A stretch of DNA of 64,000 nt from JADKHC01 sp047600805 (GCA_047600805.1 JASGKG010000001.1:3782001-3846000); one strand, 5' to 3'. Shown: positions 9,302-17,495, counted from the stretch's first letter. Made by a program: numbers and translations. Notes: generated by a model from the letters alone, not told the origin.

Positions 9302-9913
9302 ATGCTTAACCAAGTCGTGGAAAACCCGGAACGCACCGCCGAATATATTGCACGCCGCGACGCACGACGCGCGGCTTTGAAGACGGATTTGGCGAAATTG
9401 TTAGCGGACCAAACGCGGATTACCTTGGAAGTGGGCGCTGGGCACGGCCATTTTTTGGTCGAATACGCGGCCGCGCATCCTGAGGAGTTTTGCGTGGGAA
9501 TTGATCTTCTGCGCGAACGGGTGGAGCGCGCCCTCCGCAAACGCAACCGCGCCAAGCGGAGCAACCTTGCTTTCGTGCAGGCCGACGCCGCGGAATTTTT
9601 GGAAGCGCTGCCGCCCACGCTCCGTTTTCAACGGACGTTCGTTCTGTTTCCCGACCCGTGGCCGAAGCGTCGGCATCACAAAAACCGGATCATGCGATCG
9701 GAATTCCTTTCGACGATCGCCGCACGGAGCCCCGTGGGAGCGTTGCTGTGTTTTCGTACCGACGATTCGAATTATTTCGCGGCCGCGAAAGCCGAAGTAC
9801 AGGCGCACGCCGACTGGAAAATCACCGAAAATATTTCGTGGCCCTTCGAGCGGGAAACCGTTTTCCAGAGCCGAGCCCAAGCCTTTCAGTCGTTGATCGC
9901 GGAACGTTGTTAA
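9302..9913 (+). CDS. trmB: tRNA (guanine46-N7)-methyltransferase TrmB
   Basis: A Rossmann-fold SAM methyltransferase making m7G46 in tRNA. The SAM motif LEVGAGHGHFLVEYA, the FPDPWPKRRHHKNR signature and the Cys/Thr-rich FRTDD region identify TrmB. 203 residues from the ATG at 9302; a GTG three codons upstream (9293) is an alternative. The N terminus NPERTAEYIARRDARR is a little shorter than in E. coli TrmB. It lies between the two-component pair and the ATP synthase operon. Confidence 0.92.
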   Translation: MLNQVVENPERTAEYIARRDARRAALKTDLAKLLADQTRITLEVGAGHGHFLVEYAAAHPEEFCVGIDLLRERVERALRKRNRAKRSNLAFVQADAAEFLEALPPTLRFQRTFVLFPDPWPKRRHHKNRIMRSEFLSTIAARSPVGALLCFRTDDSNYFAAAKAEVQAHADWKITENISWPFERETVFQSRAQAFQSLIAERC

Positions 9914-10004
9914 TTGTGCGGGGAGATAGCTGGCCGTGCCTCGTATTACTGGGTAGATGGCTTTTGTTTTCTGCCGGAACGTTCGGCTGCGCGCCGTTAG
10001 AAGT

Positions 10005-10075
10005 GAAAATGAAGCTGTGTCTCAAAGCTTCAAAATGCGCTAATCTTTTAGGCTGCATTAGCACGATTCATTTTC
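10005..10075 (+). other. Candidate three-way-junction structure upstream of atpB
   Basis: Nested inverted repeats could fold into a closed three-way junction. The outer stem is GAAAATGA (10005-10012) with TCATTTTC (10068-10075). Arm one is GAAGCT (10011-10016) with AGCTTC (10026-10031), which overlaps the outer stem by two bases. Arm two is GCGCTAAT (10037-10044) with ATTAGCAC (10057-10064), 7 of 8 paired. There is no T run after it, so it is not a simple terminator. It could be a leader element, a small RNA or a protein site. I know no matching riboswitch family. Confidence 0.35.
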
Positions 10076-10080
10076 GATGG

Positions 10081-10109
10081 TTGACGACGCCACATGCGTT
10101 GCGTAACGC
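10081..10109 (+). promoter_or_regulatory. Possible sigma70-type promoter of the atp operon
   Basis: TTGACG at 10081-10086 and TAACGC at 10104-10109 are separated by 17 bases, 37 bases before the atpB start. The -35 box is good and the -10 box is weak. If used, the folded element at 10005-10075 would lie upstream of the transcript rather than in it. Confidence 0.35.
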
Positions 10110-10146
10110 TCTCCCTTTTCCAATCGTAGACGCGCTTTTTTAACCC

Positions 10147-11046
10147 ATGCTTCGAGTCAAGAATTTCGCTTTGGCACTCGTGTCCTTGGCAACTGCCATG
10201 CCGGCGTTTGCCGCTGAAGGTGAGGGGCATGGCCTTTCCGCGAAAGCCGAGGCGTTGTTTCACCTCGGGCCATTACCTGTAACCAACAGTATGGTGACAA
10301 GTTGGGTGATTGCCGCGCTGCTGATCATTGTTGTCCGCTTGGCTGTTCGGCGTCCCAAACTCGTTCCGAGCCACGGTCAGGCCATTGTGGAAAGCATCGT
10401 TCAAGGCGTTCTCGATCTTATTTCGCCGATCGTCGGCAGCAAAGTCGCTCGTCCGGCGTTTCCTCTTTTGGTCGGTCTTTTTATTTTCATCCTGATCCAA
10501 AACTGGAGCGGCTTGTTCCCCGGCGTCGGTACGATTGCGATTAAGGGCGAGGGCGGCTACGGCTGGACCGAACTAATTCGGCCGGGCAACGCCGACATGA
10601 ACAGCACTTTGGCTCTCGCGGTGGTTTCGATAGTCGCGTGGTTCTATTTTATCATGCGGTACGCGGGGCCGAAAATGGTGCTCTTCGATATTTTCGGAAA
10701 TAAAGCGGACAAAAAAGAGATCCCCGCGGCTATCTACTATTTCCTCTTTATTATATTCTTTGCGGTTGGCCTGATTGAAATCATCTCGATCGCGTTCCGG
10801 CCCGTGTCGTTGTCGTTCCGTCTCTTCGGCAACGTTTTTGGCGGTGAGAATCTCATGCACGCGATGTCGAGCATGTGCAAATGGGGTCTGCCGATTCCGT
10901 TCTATTTTCTCGAAGTTCTTATCGGCTTCGTCCAAGCGCTGGTCTTTACGTTGCTTGTGAGCGTTTACATCGGGCTGATCTGCAACCACGGCGACGAACA
11001 CCACGAAGAGGAGGGGCACGGCGAAAAGTCTGCCGCTCACCACTAA
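10147..11046 (+). CDS. atpB: ATP synthase Fo subunit a
   Basis: Subunit a of F1Fo-ATP synthase, which forms the two half-channels beside the c ring. 299 residues. The essential Arg is R225 in SLSFRLFGNVFGGE, and the usual polar membrane helices surround it. The N terminus looks like a cleavable Sec signal peptide (MLRVKNFALALVSLATAMPA, then FAAEG), an extension absent from E. coli subunit a. The C terminus is His/Glu-rich (DEHHEEEGHGEKSAAHH). It is the first gene of the atpBEFHAGDC operon; no atpI or atpZ is seen upstream. Confidence 0.95.
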   Translation: MLRVKNFALALVSLATAMPAFAAEGEGHGLSAKAEALFHLGPLPVTNSMVTSWVIAALLIIVVRLAVRRPKLVPSHGQAIVESIVQGVLDLISPIVGSKVARPAFPLLVGLFIFILIQNWSGLFPGVGTIAIKGEGGYGWTELIRPGNADMNSTLALAVVSIVAWFYFIMRYAGPKMVLFDIFGNKADKKEIPAAIYYFLFIIFFAVGLIEIISIAFRPVSLSFRLFGNVFGGENLMHAMSSMCKWGLPIPFYFLEVLIGFVQALVFTLLVSVYIGLICNHGDEHHEEEGHGEKSAAHH

Positions 11047-11118
11047 CCCTTTACCACTGGGAGCGTGCCAAAGCTGTGCGCACGGTGGAAATCCAACCAA
11101 CAATAAAGAAACAATAAC

Positions 11119-11340
11119 ATGTCCCTCGCAGAAGTTGTAACGAACTCCGGTATTACCGGCAGTATCCAAGGTGCATTCGGTTGCTTGGCCGCCGCTATCG
11201 GCGTAGGCCTTGTCGGCACGAAGGCCGTTGAAGCCGTGGGTCGTAATCCGGGTGCTTCCGGTAAGATCCTCGTTCAGTCCATCATCGGCATGGCGCTCGC
11301 CGAAGCCGTTGCGTTCTACTCCCTGTTCCTCGGTAAGTAA
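11119..11340 (+). CDS. atpE: ATP synthase Fo subunit c (short form)
   Basis: The c-ring proteolipid. 73 residues: two helices around the polar loop GRNPGASGK, with the ion-binding carboxylate Glu62 in MALAEAVAFYSL. Two features stand out. Only 11 residues follow Glu62, against about 18-20 in E. coli or cyanobacterial c subunits. The residues known to bind Na+ in Ilyobacter-type rings (Gln in helix 1, Ser-Thr after the Glu) are here Val and Ala-Val, which points to H+ coupling. The leader CAATAAAGAAACAATAAC has no Shine-Dalgarno sequence. Confidence 0.95.
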   Translation: MSLAEVVTNSGITGSIQGAFGCLAAAIGVGLVGTKAVEAVGRNPGASGKILVQSIIGMALAEAVAFYSLFLGK

Positions 11341-11391
11341 AATTCTCCCGCGCCGCCGGTCATTCCGCGCGGTGCGGCCCTTTTCCCAGAT

Positions 11392-11961
11392 ATGCTCACG
11401 CTCACGCCCGTTCTCGCCGAAGCCGCTCACGAAACTGCTGCGCAAAGTGGCGGAGGCTTCACTGAAGTCCTCAATGGGCTCGGCATTACGTTGCCCAATC
11501 TGCTGGCGCAGATCGTCAACTTCGCCGTAGTGGCATTTCTTCTTTATAAATTCGCGTGGAAACCGGTCCTCGCCACGCTCGCTGAGCGCCAGAACAAAAT
11601 CGAATCCGGCCTGAAGTACGCCGAGGATATGAAGGCGCAGCTCGCTTCCGCTCAGCAGGAAAACGCTGCGCTTTTGAAAGCAGCTCAGGCTGAAGCCACC
11701 AAGGTCATCGAAGAAGCTCGCAAGACCGCGAAGGACTTTTCCGACAAGATCCAAAAAGAAGCCACCGATCGTGCGAACGATCAGATGGCCAAGGCCCAAC
11801 AGGCGATCGAGCTCGAGCACAAGAAGATGCTCGCCGATGCCCGCGGCGAAATTGCCCGCCTCGTGGTTTCCACGACCGAGCGCGTTCTCGCCAAGAAACT
11901 TTCCGAAGCGGACCGCGCTGGTTTCAACGAGGCCGCCGCCAAAGAGCTCACCAACGTCTGA
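11392..11961 (+). CDS. atpF: ATP synthase Fo subunit b
   Basis: Subunit b, the peripheral stalk dimer that holds the F1 head against the a subunit. 189 residues: a short extracytoplasmic N terminus, one membrane helix (about residues 38-60, including FAVVAFLLYKFAWKPV), then a long charged coiled coil (ERQNKIESGLKYAEDMKAQL and onward) ending at the delta-binding C terminus. It lies between atpE and atpH with short gaps, as in most atp operons. There is no Shine-Dalgarno before the ATG at 11392. Confidence 0.93.
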   Translation: MLTLTPVLAEAAHETAAQSGGGFTEVLNGLGITLPNLLAQIVNFAVVAFLLYKFAWKPVLATLAERQNKIESGLKYAEDMKAQLASAQQENAALLKAAQAEATKVIEEARKTAKDFSDKIQKEATDRANDQMAKAQQAIELEHKKMLADARGEIARLVVSTTERVLAKKLSEADRAGFNEAAAKELTNV

Positions 11962-11989
11962 GCGTCTCCAGTAAATCTTTTCGCGAAAC

Positions 11990-12382
11990 ATGGCCGCCAA
12001 CAAACAAGCCCAGCAACTCGCACGACAGCTCTTCAAACTGAGCGTGGTCGACGGCCAGATCTCGGCCGAGCGTGTCAGCGGTGTTTTGGCTTACGTGGAA
12101 AAAACCAAGCCCCCGCACATGCTTGCGGTGCTCACCATTTACCGTCGGCTGGTCGCGACTGAACTCGCCAAGAGCCAGGCCATCGTCGAGCACGCTGGCA
12201 GCGTATCCGATTCTGTACTACAATCGATCGCTGCGGCCATGACTAAAAAATACGGCCGCGCTGTCACAGTGAGCGCCCGAGCAAATCCAGCGCTTCTCGC
12301 CGGTCTTCGCGTACGCGTCGGCGACGACGTCTACGAATCCTCTGTGGCCGGCCAGCTAAGCCAGCTCGCCGCCAACGTCTAA
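11990..12382 (+). CDS. atpH: ATP synthase F1 subunit delta (shortened)
   Basis: Delta links the b stalk to the top of the alpha3beta3 head. The C-terminal signature NPALLAGLRVRVGDDVYESS matches the family, and the N-terminal QLARQLFKLSVVDG matches the usual ARRYAKALFE region. However, the protein is only 130 residues, against about 175-180 normally. Both ends are recognisable, so the loss is internal, in the N-terminal helical bundle. The position between atpF and atpA supports the identity. I see no frameshift; it looks like a functional reduced form. Confidence 0.88.
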   Translation: MAANKQAQQLARQLFKLSVVDGQISAERVSGVLAYVEKTKPPHMLAVLTIYRRLVATELAKSQAIVEHAGSVSDSVLQSIAAAMTKKYGRAVTVSARANPALLAGLRVRVGDDVYESSVAGQLSQLAANV

Positions 12383-12415
12383 CCTTTTAAAATAACCAAC
12401 AACTTCCCCGCCCGC

Positions 12416-13942
12416 ATGAGCACGGTCATCGAACAAATCGAACAACAGATCGCTAAACTGCAGAACAAAGCGGTCAAAAAGAATACCGGCATGATCCGCA
12501 CGGTCGCCGACGGCGTCGCCAAACTCGATGGTCTCTCCGAGGTCATGTACAACGAGATGATCCAATTCCCGGGCGGCGCGATCGGCATCGCGCTCAACCT
12601 TGAAGAGGACGAAGTCGGTTGCGTCGTTCTCGGTGACGTTTCGCAGCTCAAAGAAGGCGACGAAGTCCAGACCACCGGCCGCCTGCTTTCGGTTCCGGTG
12701 GGCAAAGCGCTCCTCGGCCGCGTGGTCGATGCGCTCGGCCGTCCGGTCGACGGCAAAGGCCCGATCGATGCGAAGGAATTTTATCCCGTCGAAAAGATCG
12801 CCCCCGGCATCATCGTCCGCAAATCCGTTTCCCAACCACTCTTTACCGGCATTACCGCCATCGACTCGATGATTCCGATCGGCCGTGGACAACGCGAGCT
12901 GATCATCGGCGACCGAGGCACCGGCAAGACGACGATCGCGATCGACACAATCATCAACCAAGCGCGCATCAATCGCGTCGGCCTTGCTAGCGGCGACAAA
13001 TCGTTCCGCCCGGTTTATTCGATCTACGTCGCGATCGGTCAGAAGAACTCCAACATCGTTCGCACGATGACCGCGCTTGAGGCGGCTGGTGCCTTGGAAT
13101 TCACTATCATCGTCGCAGCTCCCGCGGCCGACAACCCGGCCAACCAATACCTATCTCCATACTCCGGCGCCGCCATGGGTGAATGGTTTATGGAAAACGA
13201 CATGGATGCGCTGATCGTTTACGACGATCTTTCGAAGCACGCCGTCGCTTACCGCCAGATTTCGCTCATTCTGAAACGTCCGTCCGGCCGCGAAGCGTTC
13301 CCTGGTGACGTTTTCTATCTCCACAGCCGTCTGCTCGAACGTGCCGCTCGTCTCGCCGGCAAAGGTTCGCTCACCGCGCTACCGATCATCGAAACGCTCG
13401 CGGGCGACCTTGCGGCTTACATTCCGACGAACGTCATTTCGATCACCGACGGCCAGATCTTCTTGGAAACCGATTTGTTTAACCAAGGTATTCGCCCAGC
13501 CGTGTCTGTCGGTCTCTCAGTCTCGCGCGTAGGCTCCTCCGCTCAGATCAAAGCGACGAAGCAAGTCGCCGGCAAACTCAAGGGCGAGCTCGCCCAGTTC
13601 CGCGAACTTGCCGCATTTGCTCAGTTCGGTGCCGATCTGGACGCCAAGACCAAAGCCCAGCTCGATCGCGGTTCCCGCATCGTCGAGCTCTTCAAGCAGC
13701 CGCAGCTCAACCCCATTTCGATCGAACTGCAGGCAGCGTTCCTGTGGGCGATGCAGAAGAACTATTTTGACGCCGTTGACGTGAAGAAGATCGTTTCGGC
13801 GGCGGCGAACCTGCGTGAGTTTTTCTCGACGCGCAAACAGCCTCTCCTCGACAAGATTCGCACCAAGGCCGCCATCGATGCTGAGCTGGAAACCGAGTTG
13901 AAAGCCGCCTGTGACGAATGGAAAGCTTCTTACGCCGCCTAA
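12416..13942 (+). CDS. atpA: ATP synthase F1 subunit alpha
   Basis: The non-catalytic nucleotide-binding subunit of F1. 508 residues, normal length. The P loop GDRGTGKT is at residues 165-172. The family signature PAVSVGLSVSRVGSSAQ is intact, including the arginine finger region. N-terminal residues 1-25 should contact delta. It is co-directional with the neighbouring atp genes, 33 bases after atpH. The leader CCAACAACTTCCCCGCCCGC carries no Shine-Dalgarno sequence. Confidence 0.98.
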   Translation: MSTVIEQIEQQIAKLQNKAVKKNTGMIRTVADGVAKLDGLSEVMYNEMIQFPGGAIGIALNLEEDEVGCVVLGDVSQLKEGDEVQTTGRLLSVPVGKALLGRVVDALGRPVDGKGPIDAKEFYPVEKIAPGIIVRKSVSQPLFTGITAIDSMIPIGRGQRELIIGDRGTGKTTIAIDTIINQARINRVGLASGDKSFRPVYSIYVAIGQKNSNIVRTMTALEAAGALEFTIIVAAPAADNPANQYLSPYSGAAMGEWFMENDMDALIVYDDLSKHAVAYRQISLILKRPSGREAFPGDVFYLHSRLLERAARLAGKGSLTALPIIETLAGDLAAYIPTNVISITDGQIFLETDLFNQGIRPAVSVGLSVSRVGSSAQIKATKQVAGKLKGELAQFRELAAFAQFGADLDAKTKAQLDRGSRIVELFKQPQLNPISIELQAAFLWAMQKNYFDAVDVKKIVSAAANLREFFSTRKQPLLDKIRTKAAIDAELETELKAACDEWKASYAA

Positions 13943-13963
13943 GCCTGAAGGAACTTTAACCTA

Positions 13964-14848
13964 ATGGCATCGACAAGAGACATTCGCCGACGGATCAAAT
14001 CCGTCAAAAACACCCGCCAGATCACCAAGGCGATGGAGCTCGTGGCGGCGTCGAAAATGAAAAAGGCGCAGCAGGCCGCGCTCGCCGGGCGTCCGTACGC
14101 CAATCTTCTCGGCTCGATGCTCGCTTCGCTCGCCACACGCGTCGAAGAGTCGATGCATCCGTTCCTCGTCAAACGCGAGGTGAAGACGCGCGGTATTCTT
14201 CTCGTCACGACGGACAAGGGCCTTTGCGGACCGCTCAACGGAAATCTTTTCAAGCTCGTTGCGGAAATCAAAGGAAACGCCAAGTACGTTTCTGTCGGTC
14301 GCAAAGGCACACAGTTTCTCGCTCGCACGCAGCGCGACCTGCTCGCTGATTTCCCGGTGAGTGATCGCGTAGCTTTCGCCGAAGTGAAGGCCGTGGTTGA
14401 ATTCATGGTGAAGCAATATCTCGATGGTGTGATTGATACGATCGAGGTGATCTTCCCGTATTTCAAAAACACGCTCGTCCAAGAGCCTACTCGCACGCTG
14501 ATTTTGCCGCTGGAAAGTGTTTCGGAACTTTCGGCGAATCTTCCGCCGATGGCCGGCGCGGTGCATATTCCTGCTGCGAAAGCTGACACCCGGGAAATGC
14601 TTTTTGAGCCCAACGCTCACGATGTTTTAGACGCCTTGCTTCCGTTTTACGTCAACCGCACGATTCACCAGCTGCTGCTGAACGCGAAAGCTTCCGAGCA
14701 CAGTGCCCGCATGGTTGCGATGAAGACCGCCAAGGACAACGCGACCAAAATCCTCGGCGACCTCACACTCGAGTACAACAAGGCCCGCCAGGCCGCGATC
14801 ACCCAGGAAATTCTAGAAATTGCCGCCGCCCAATTCGTGTCGGCCTGA
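13964..14848 (+). CDS. atpG: ATP synthase F1 subunit gamma
   Basis: Gamma is the central rotor shaft. 294 residues. The N-terminal helix RRIKSVKNTRQITKAMELVA and the C-terminal helix containing SARMVAMKTAKDNATKILGD are the two conserved strands of the coiled-coil shaft. The middle Rossmann-like part has TDKGLCGPLNGN. The length is normal. AAGGAA lies 11 nt before the ATG, so this is one of the few atp genes with a partial Shine-Dalgarno. Confidence 0.97.
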   Translation: MASTRDIRRRIKSVKNTRQITKAMELVAASKMKKAQQAALAGRPYANLLGSMLASLATRVEESMHPFLVKREVKTRGILLVTTDKGLCGPLNGNLFKLVAEIKGNAKYVSVGRKGTQFLARTQRDLLADFPVSDRVAFAEVKAVVEFMVKQYLDGVIDTIEVIFPYFKNTLVQEPTRTLILPLESVSELSANLPPMAGAVHIPAAKADTREMLFEPNAHDVLDALLPFYVNRTIHQLLLNAKASEHSARMVAMKTAKDNATKILGDLTLEYNKARQAAITQEILEIAAAQFVSA

Positions 14849-14873
14849 GAACTTAACACTTTTAAAATACCCA

Positions 14874-16292
14874 ATGAATACCGGCAAAATCGTCCAAGTC
14901 ATCGGCCCTGTGGTCGACGTGCAGTTCGCCGAAAACGCTATCCCGCCCATTTATCAGGCGCTCACGGTGGACTTCACCGTCTCAGGCAAGGCGGAAAAAC
15001 TTACGCTCGAAGTGCAGCAGCACCTCGGCGGCGGCATTGCCCGATCGATCGCCATGTCTTCCTCCGAAGGCCTCAAGCGTGGTATGGACGTTGTGGATAC
15101 TGGCGGTCCGATCACGGTGCCGGTGGGCGAGGGCGTCCTCGGCCGTATTTTCAACGTAACCGGCGACACCGTCGACGGCAAAGGCCCCGTTACGTACACG
15201 AAGCGTTACCCGATCCATCGTCCATCGCCAGCACTCGTCGATCAGGACACCAAGGTCGACATTCTGGAGACCGGCATCAAGGTCATCGATCTGATCTGCC
15301 CATTCTTGAAAGGTGGTAAGGTTGGCGCGTTCGGTGGTGCAGGCGTCGGCAAGACCGTCGTCATTCTCGAGCTCATCAACAACATCGCCAAGCAGCACGG
15401 TGGTTATTCGGTTTTCGCCGGCGTGGGTGAGCGTTCCCGCGAAGGCAACGACCTTTACCATGAAATGTCCGAGGCCGGCGTCATCAACCAAAAGGACCTC
15501 TCCAAATCGAAGGTCGCGCTGGTGTACGGCCAGATGAACGAGCCGCCGGGCGCTCGTATGCGCGTGGCTCTCTCGGCGCTCGCGATGACGGAGTATTTCC
15601 GCGACGAGAAAAACCAGGACGTGCTTCTCTTTATCGACAACATTTTCCGTTTCTCGCAGGCCGGTTCCGAAGTGTCCGCGTTGCTCGGCCGCTCACCGTC
15701 CGCGGTCGGTTATCAGCCGACGCTCGCGAACGAAATGGGTGTGCTCCAAGAACGCATCACTTCGACGAAGAAGGGTTCGATTACGTCCGTGCAAGCCGTG
15801 TACGTCCCGGCTGACGATCTCACTGACCCCGCGCCGGCGAACACCTTCGCCCATCTTGACTCTACTGTCGTGTTGGAGCGATCCATCGCCGACCTCGGTA
15901 TTTATCCGGCCGTCGATCCGCTCGCTTCCGTCTCGAAGGCGCTCGTGGCTGACATTGTTGGCGAAGAACACTATGCCGTGGCCCGCGAAGTTCAGCGCGT
16001 GCTTCAGCGTTACAAAGATCTCCAGGACATCATCGCGATTCTCGGCTTGGACGAACTTTCACCGGACGACAAACTAACCGTTTACCGCGCGCGTAAGATC
16101 CAGCGTTACCTCTCGCAGCCGATGCACGTGGCTGAAGTCTTCTCCGGCATTCCTGGTGTCTATGTGCCGGTTAAGGAAACCATCCGCGGATTCAAAATGA
16201 TTCTCGATGGCCAACTCGATCACGTTCCTGAGGGCGACTTCTACATGAAGGGTGGCATCGACGACGTGCTCGCGCAGGCCAACAAGAAGTAG
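14874..16292 (+). CDS. atpD: ATP synthase F1 subunit beta
   Basis: The catalytic subunit. 472 residues. The P loop GGAGVGKTV is at 154-162, the catalytic Glu lies in GVGERSREGNDL, Walker B is VLLFIDNIFRF, and the DELSPDD motif (a DELSEED-type lever) is near the C-terminal end. The ATG at 14874 is chosen because MNTGKIVQVIGPVVDVQF aligns with the family start, although the frame is open further upstream into the end of atpG. Confidence 0.98.
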   Translation: MNTGKIVQVIGPVVDVQFAENAIPPIYQALTVDFTVSGKAEKLTLEVQQHLGGGIARSIAMSSSEGLKRGMDVVDTGGPITVPVGEGVLGRIFNVTGDTVDGKGPVTYTKRYPIHRPSPALVDQDTKVDILETGIKVIDLICPFLKGGKVGAFGGAGVGKTVVILELINNIAKQHGGYSVFAGVGERSREGNDLYHEMSEAGVINQKDLSKSKVALVYGQMNEPPGARMRVALSALAMTEYFRDEKNQDVLLFIDNIFRFSQAGSEVSALLGRSPSAVGYQPTLANEMGVLQERITSTKKGSITSVQAVYVPADDLTDPAPANTFAHLDSTVVLERSIADLGIYPAVDPLASVSKALVADIVGEEHYAVAREVQRVLQRYKDLQDIIAILGLDELSPDDKLTVYRARKIQRYLSQPMHVAEVFSGIPGVYVPVKETIRGFKMILDGQLDHVPEGDFYMKGGIDDVLAQANKK

Positions 16293-16301
16293 TTTTACGC
16301 T

Positions 16302-16709
16302 ATGGCGCTCACTCTGGAAATCGTAACCCCTGAAGCCCGCGTCTATTCTGACACGGTCGACACGGTCGTCATTCCGACCACCGAGGGCGAGATCGGCATT
16401 TTGCCGGGCCACATTCCGCTGCTTACGCAAGTGGGTGCCGGCGAACTCCGCGTGCAAAAAGGCGGAAAGACCGAACTTCTCGCTGTCGGCAACGGGTTCG
16501 CCGAAATCGATGGCGACAAAGTTTCTATTTTGGCTGAAAGCGCGATCACCGAAGAAAAGATCGACGAAGGCGCCGCTGAAAAAGCGATGCAACGCGCCCA
16601 GGACGCGTTGCGTGCGAAAGATTCGTTGGATGCCGGCGAAGTGGAACGGCTGGAAAGCATTGTACGCTCTTCCGTCGTCCAACTAGATCTCAAGCGTCGG
16701 CGCCGGTGA
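16302..16709 (+). CDS. atpC: ATP synthase F1 subunit epsilon
   Basis: Epsilon couples the rotor to the c ring and can inhibit ATP hydrolysis. 135 residues: the N-terminal beta sandwich (VTPEARVYSDTVDTVVIPTTEGEIGILPGHIPLLTQ is the family signature region, 16 residues or so around GEIGILPGH) and a C-terminal helical hairpin with ALRAKDSLDAGEVERLES. The inhibitory helical domain is present at full length. It is the last gene of the operon, and a terminator follows. Confidence 0.95.
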   Translation: MALTLEIVTPEARVYSDTVDTVVIPTTEGEIGILPGHIPLLTQVGAGELRVQKGGKTELLAVGNGFAEIDGDKVSILAESAITEEKIDEGAAEKAMQRAQDALRAKDSLDAGEVERLESIVRSSVVQLDLKRRRR

Positions 16710-16736
16710 TCACCTGACGGGAATAACTTTTTTGCG

Positions 16737-16767
16737 AAGCGCGGCCGAACAGCCGCGCTTTCTTTTT
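16737..16767 (+). terminator. Terminator of the atp operon
   Basis: A 9-bp perfect stem, AAGCGCGGC (16737-16745) with GCCGCGCTT (16752-16760), has a 6-base loop and then TCTTTTT. It lies 28 bases after the atpC stop. Confidence 0.9.
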
Positions 16768-16924
16768 GCCCGCGGAAGCCCATTGGGCCAGAACCCATGA
16801 TCCAACAAGCGGTTGGCACCAGATTCGCTATTAGGGTTGCAGATATCCGCCTTTGCCTCCGCACCGCCCTCCAGAGGGTTTTTACCTTCAGAAGCTTACG
16901 CCCGAGACGATATTGGAGCTGATT

Positions 16925-16952
16925 TTGACATTGAAACCCAATCTCATTTAGT
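16925..16952 (+). promoter_or_regulatory. Probable promoter of the feo operon
   Basis: TTGACA (16925-16930) and TTTAGT (16947-16952) are spaced by 16 bases, so transcription would begin only a few bases before the first feoA ATG at 16967. An inverted GAAAC...GTTTC pair spans the spacer and the -10 region and could be an operator. It does not fit the Fur consensus well. Confidence 0.4.
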
Positions 16953-16966
16953 TTCGCTGTTATCAC

Positions 16967-17230
16967 ATGTCCTCGACCGAGCAAAACCGATCCGAACCGT
17001 TAGTGCGCCTAACCGACTTACCGGTGGGGGCTTCAGGCCGAGTGCAGGAGCTCAAAGGGCAAACTGAAGTTTGCCAACGGCTTCGGGAAATGGGTTTTTG
17101 CGAATCCGCTGTCGTGGAAAAGGTTTCGGGCGCTCATACTTTGCTCTGCCAAGTCTGCGGAACGCGCATCGCGCTGAGTGATCGCGCGGCGCAGCACATC
17201 CTCGTCGAGCAAATCCGCCGCAGCGCCTGA
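16967..17230 (+). CDS. FeoA-like protein 1
   Basis: An 87-residue small SH3-like FeoA-domain protein that assists FeoB ferrous-iron import. Visible family features are LPVGASGRVQEL, CQRLREMGFCESAVVE and the C-terminal GTRIALSDRAAQHILV. Unusually for FeoA it contains four Cys (CQRL, GFCES, LLCQVCG). It is the first gene of a feo operon, followed by a second FeoA domain protein and FeoB. A promoter-like TTGACA-16-TTTAGT ends just upstream. Confidence 0.85.
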   Translation: MSSTEQNRSEPLVRLTDLPVGASGRVQELKGQTEVCQRLREMGFCESAVVEKVSGAHTLLCQVCGTRIALSDRAAQHILVEQIRRSA

Positions 17231-17249
17231 GCGCGAACCCAGGCATTTC

Positions 17250-17495
17250 ATGGCATTATTGGCGAAACTTTCGGAGTTGTCCGCTGGGACGCAGGGCGTT
17301 GTCCGGGAATTTCCCAGACAGGGCGCGGCCTTTCTCCGCTTGCGTGAGATGGGTCTCATGCCGGGGGTCTCGGTGACATTGGTGCGGGTGGCGCCGTTGG
17401 GCGACCCGATCGAAATCAAGGTTCGCGGCTACAGCCTTTCGCTTCGGAAAAGCGAAGCGGAACACATTCTCGTCGAAACGTCGGTGAAGCCATGA
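17250..17495 (+). CDS. feoA: FeoA-like protein 2
   Basis: An 81-residue second FeoA-domain protein: LSELSAGTQGVVREF, FLRLREMGLMPGVSVTLV, DPIEIKVRGYSLSLRKSEA. It is closer to the standard FeoA pattern than protein 1 and lacks its Cys residues. The start ATG at 17250 is preferred to an open frame upstream that overlaps the previous gene. Its stop overlaps the feoB start by four bases (ATGA), so it is coupled to FeoB. Confidence 0.9.
   Translation: MALLAKLSELSAGTQGVVREFPRQGAAFLRLREMGLMPGVSVTLVRVAPLGDPIEIKVRGYSLSLRKSEAEHILVETSVKP

Noticed and set aside
10573..12036. A 487-residue minus-strand frame across atpB, atpE and atpF
   Set aside because: It spans three genuine genes of the ATP synthase operon in antisense and has no domain; a codon-bias shadow.
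16813..17067. An 84-residue frame before and across the start of the first feoA gene
   Set aside because: No domain, and it overlaps the probable feo promoter and the true gene in another frame.
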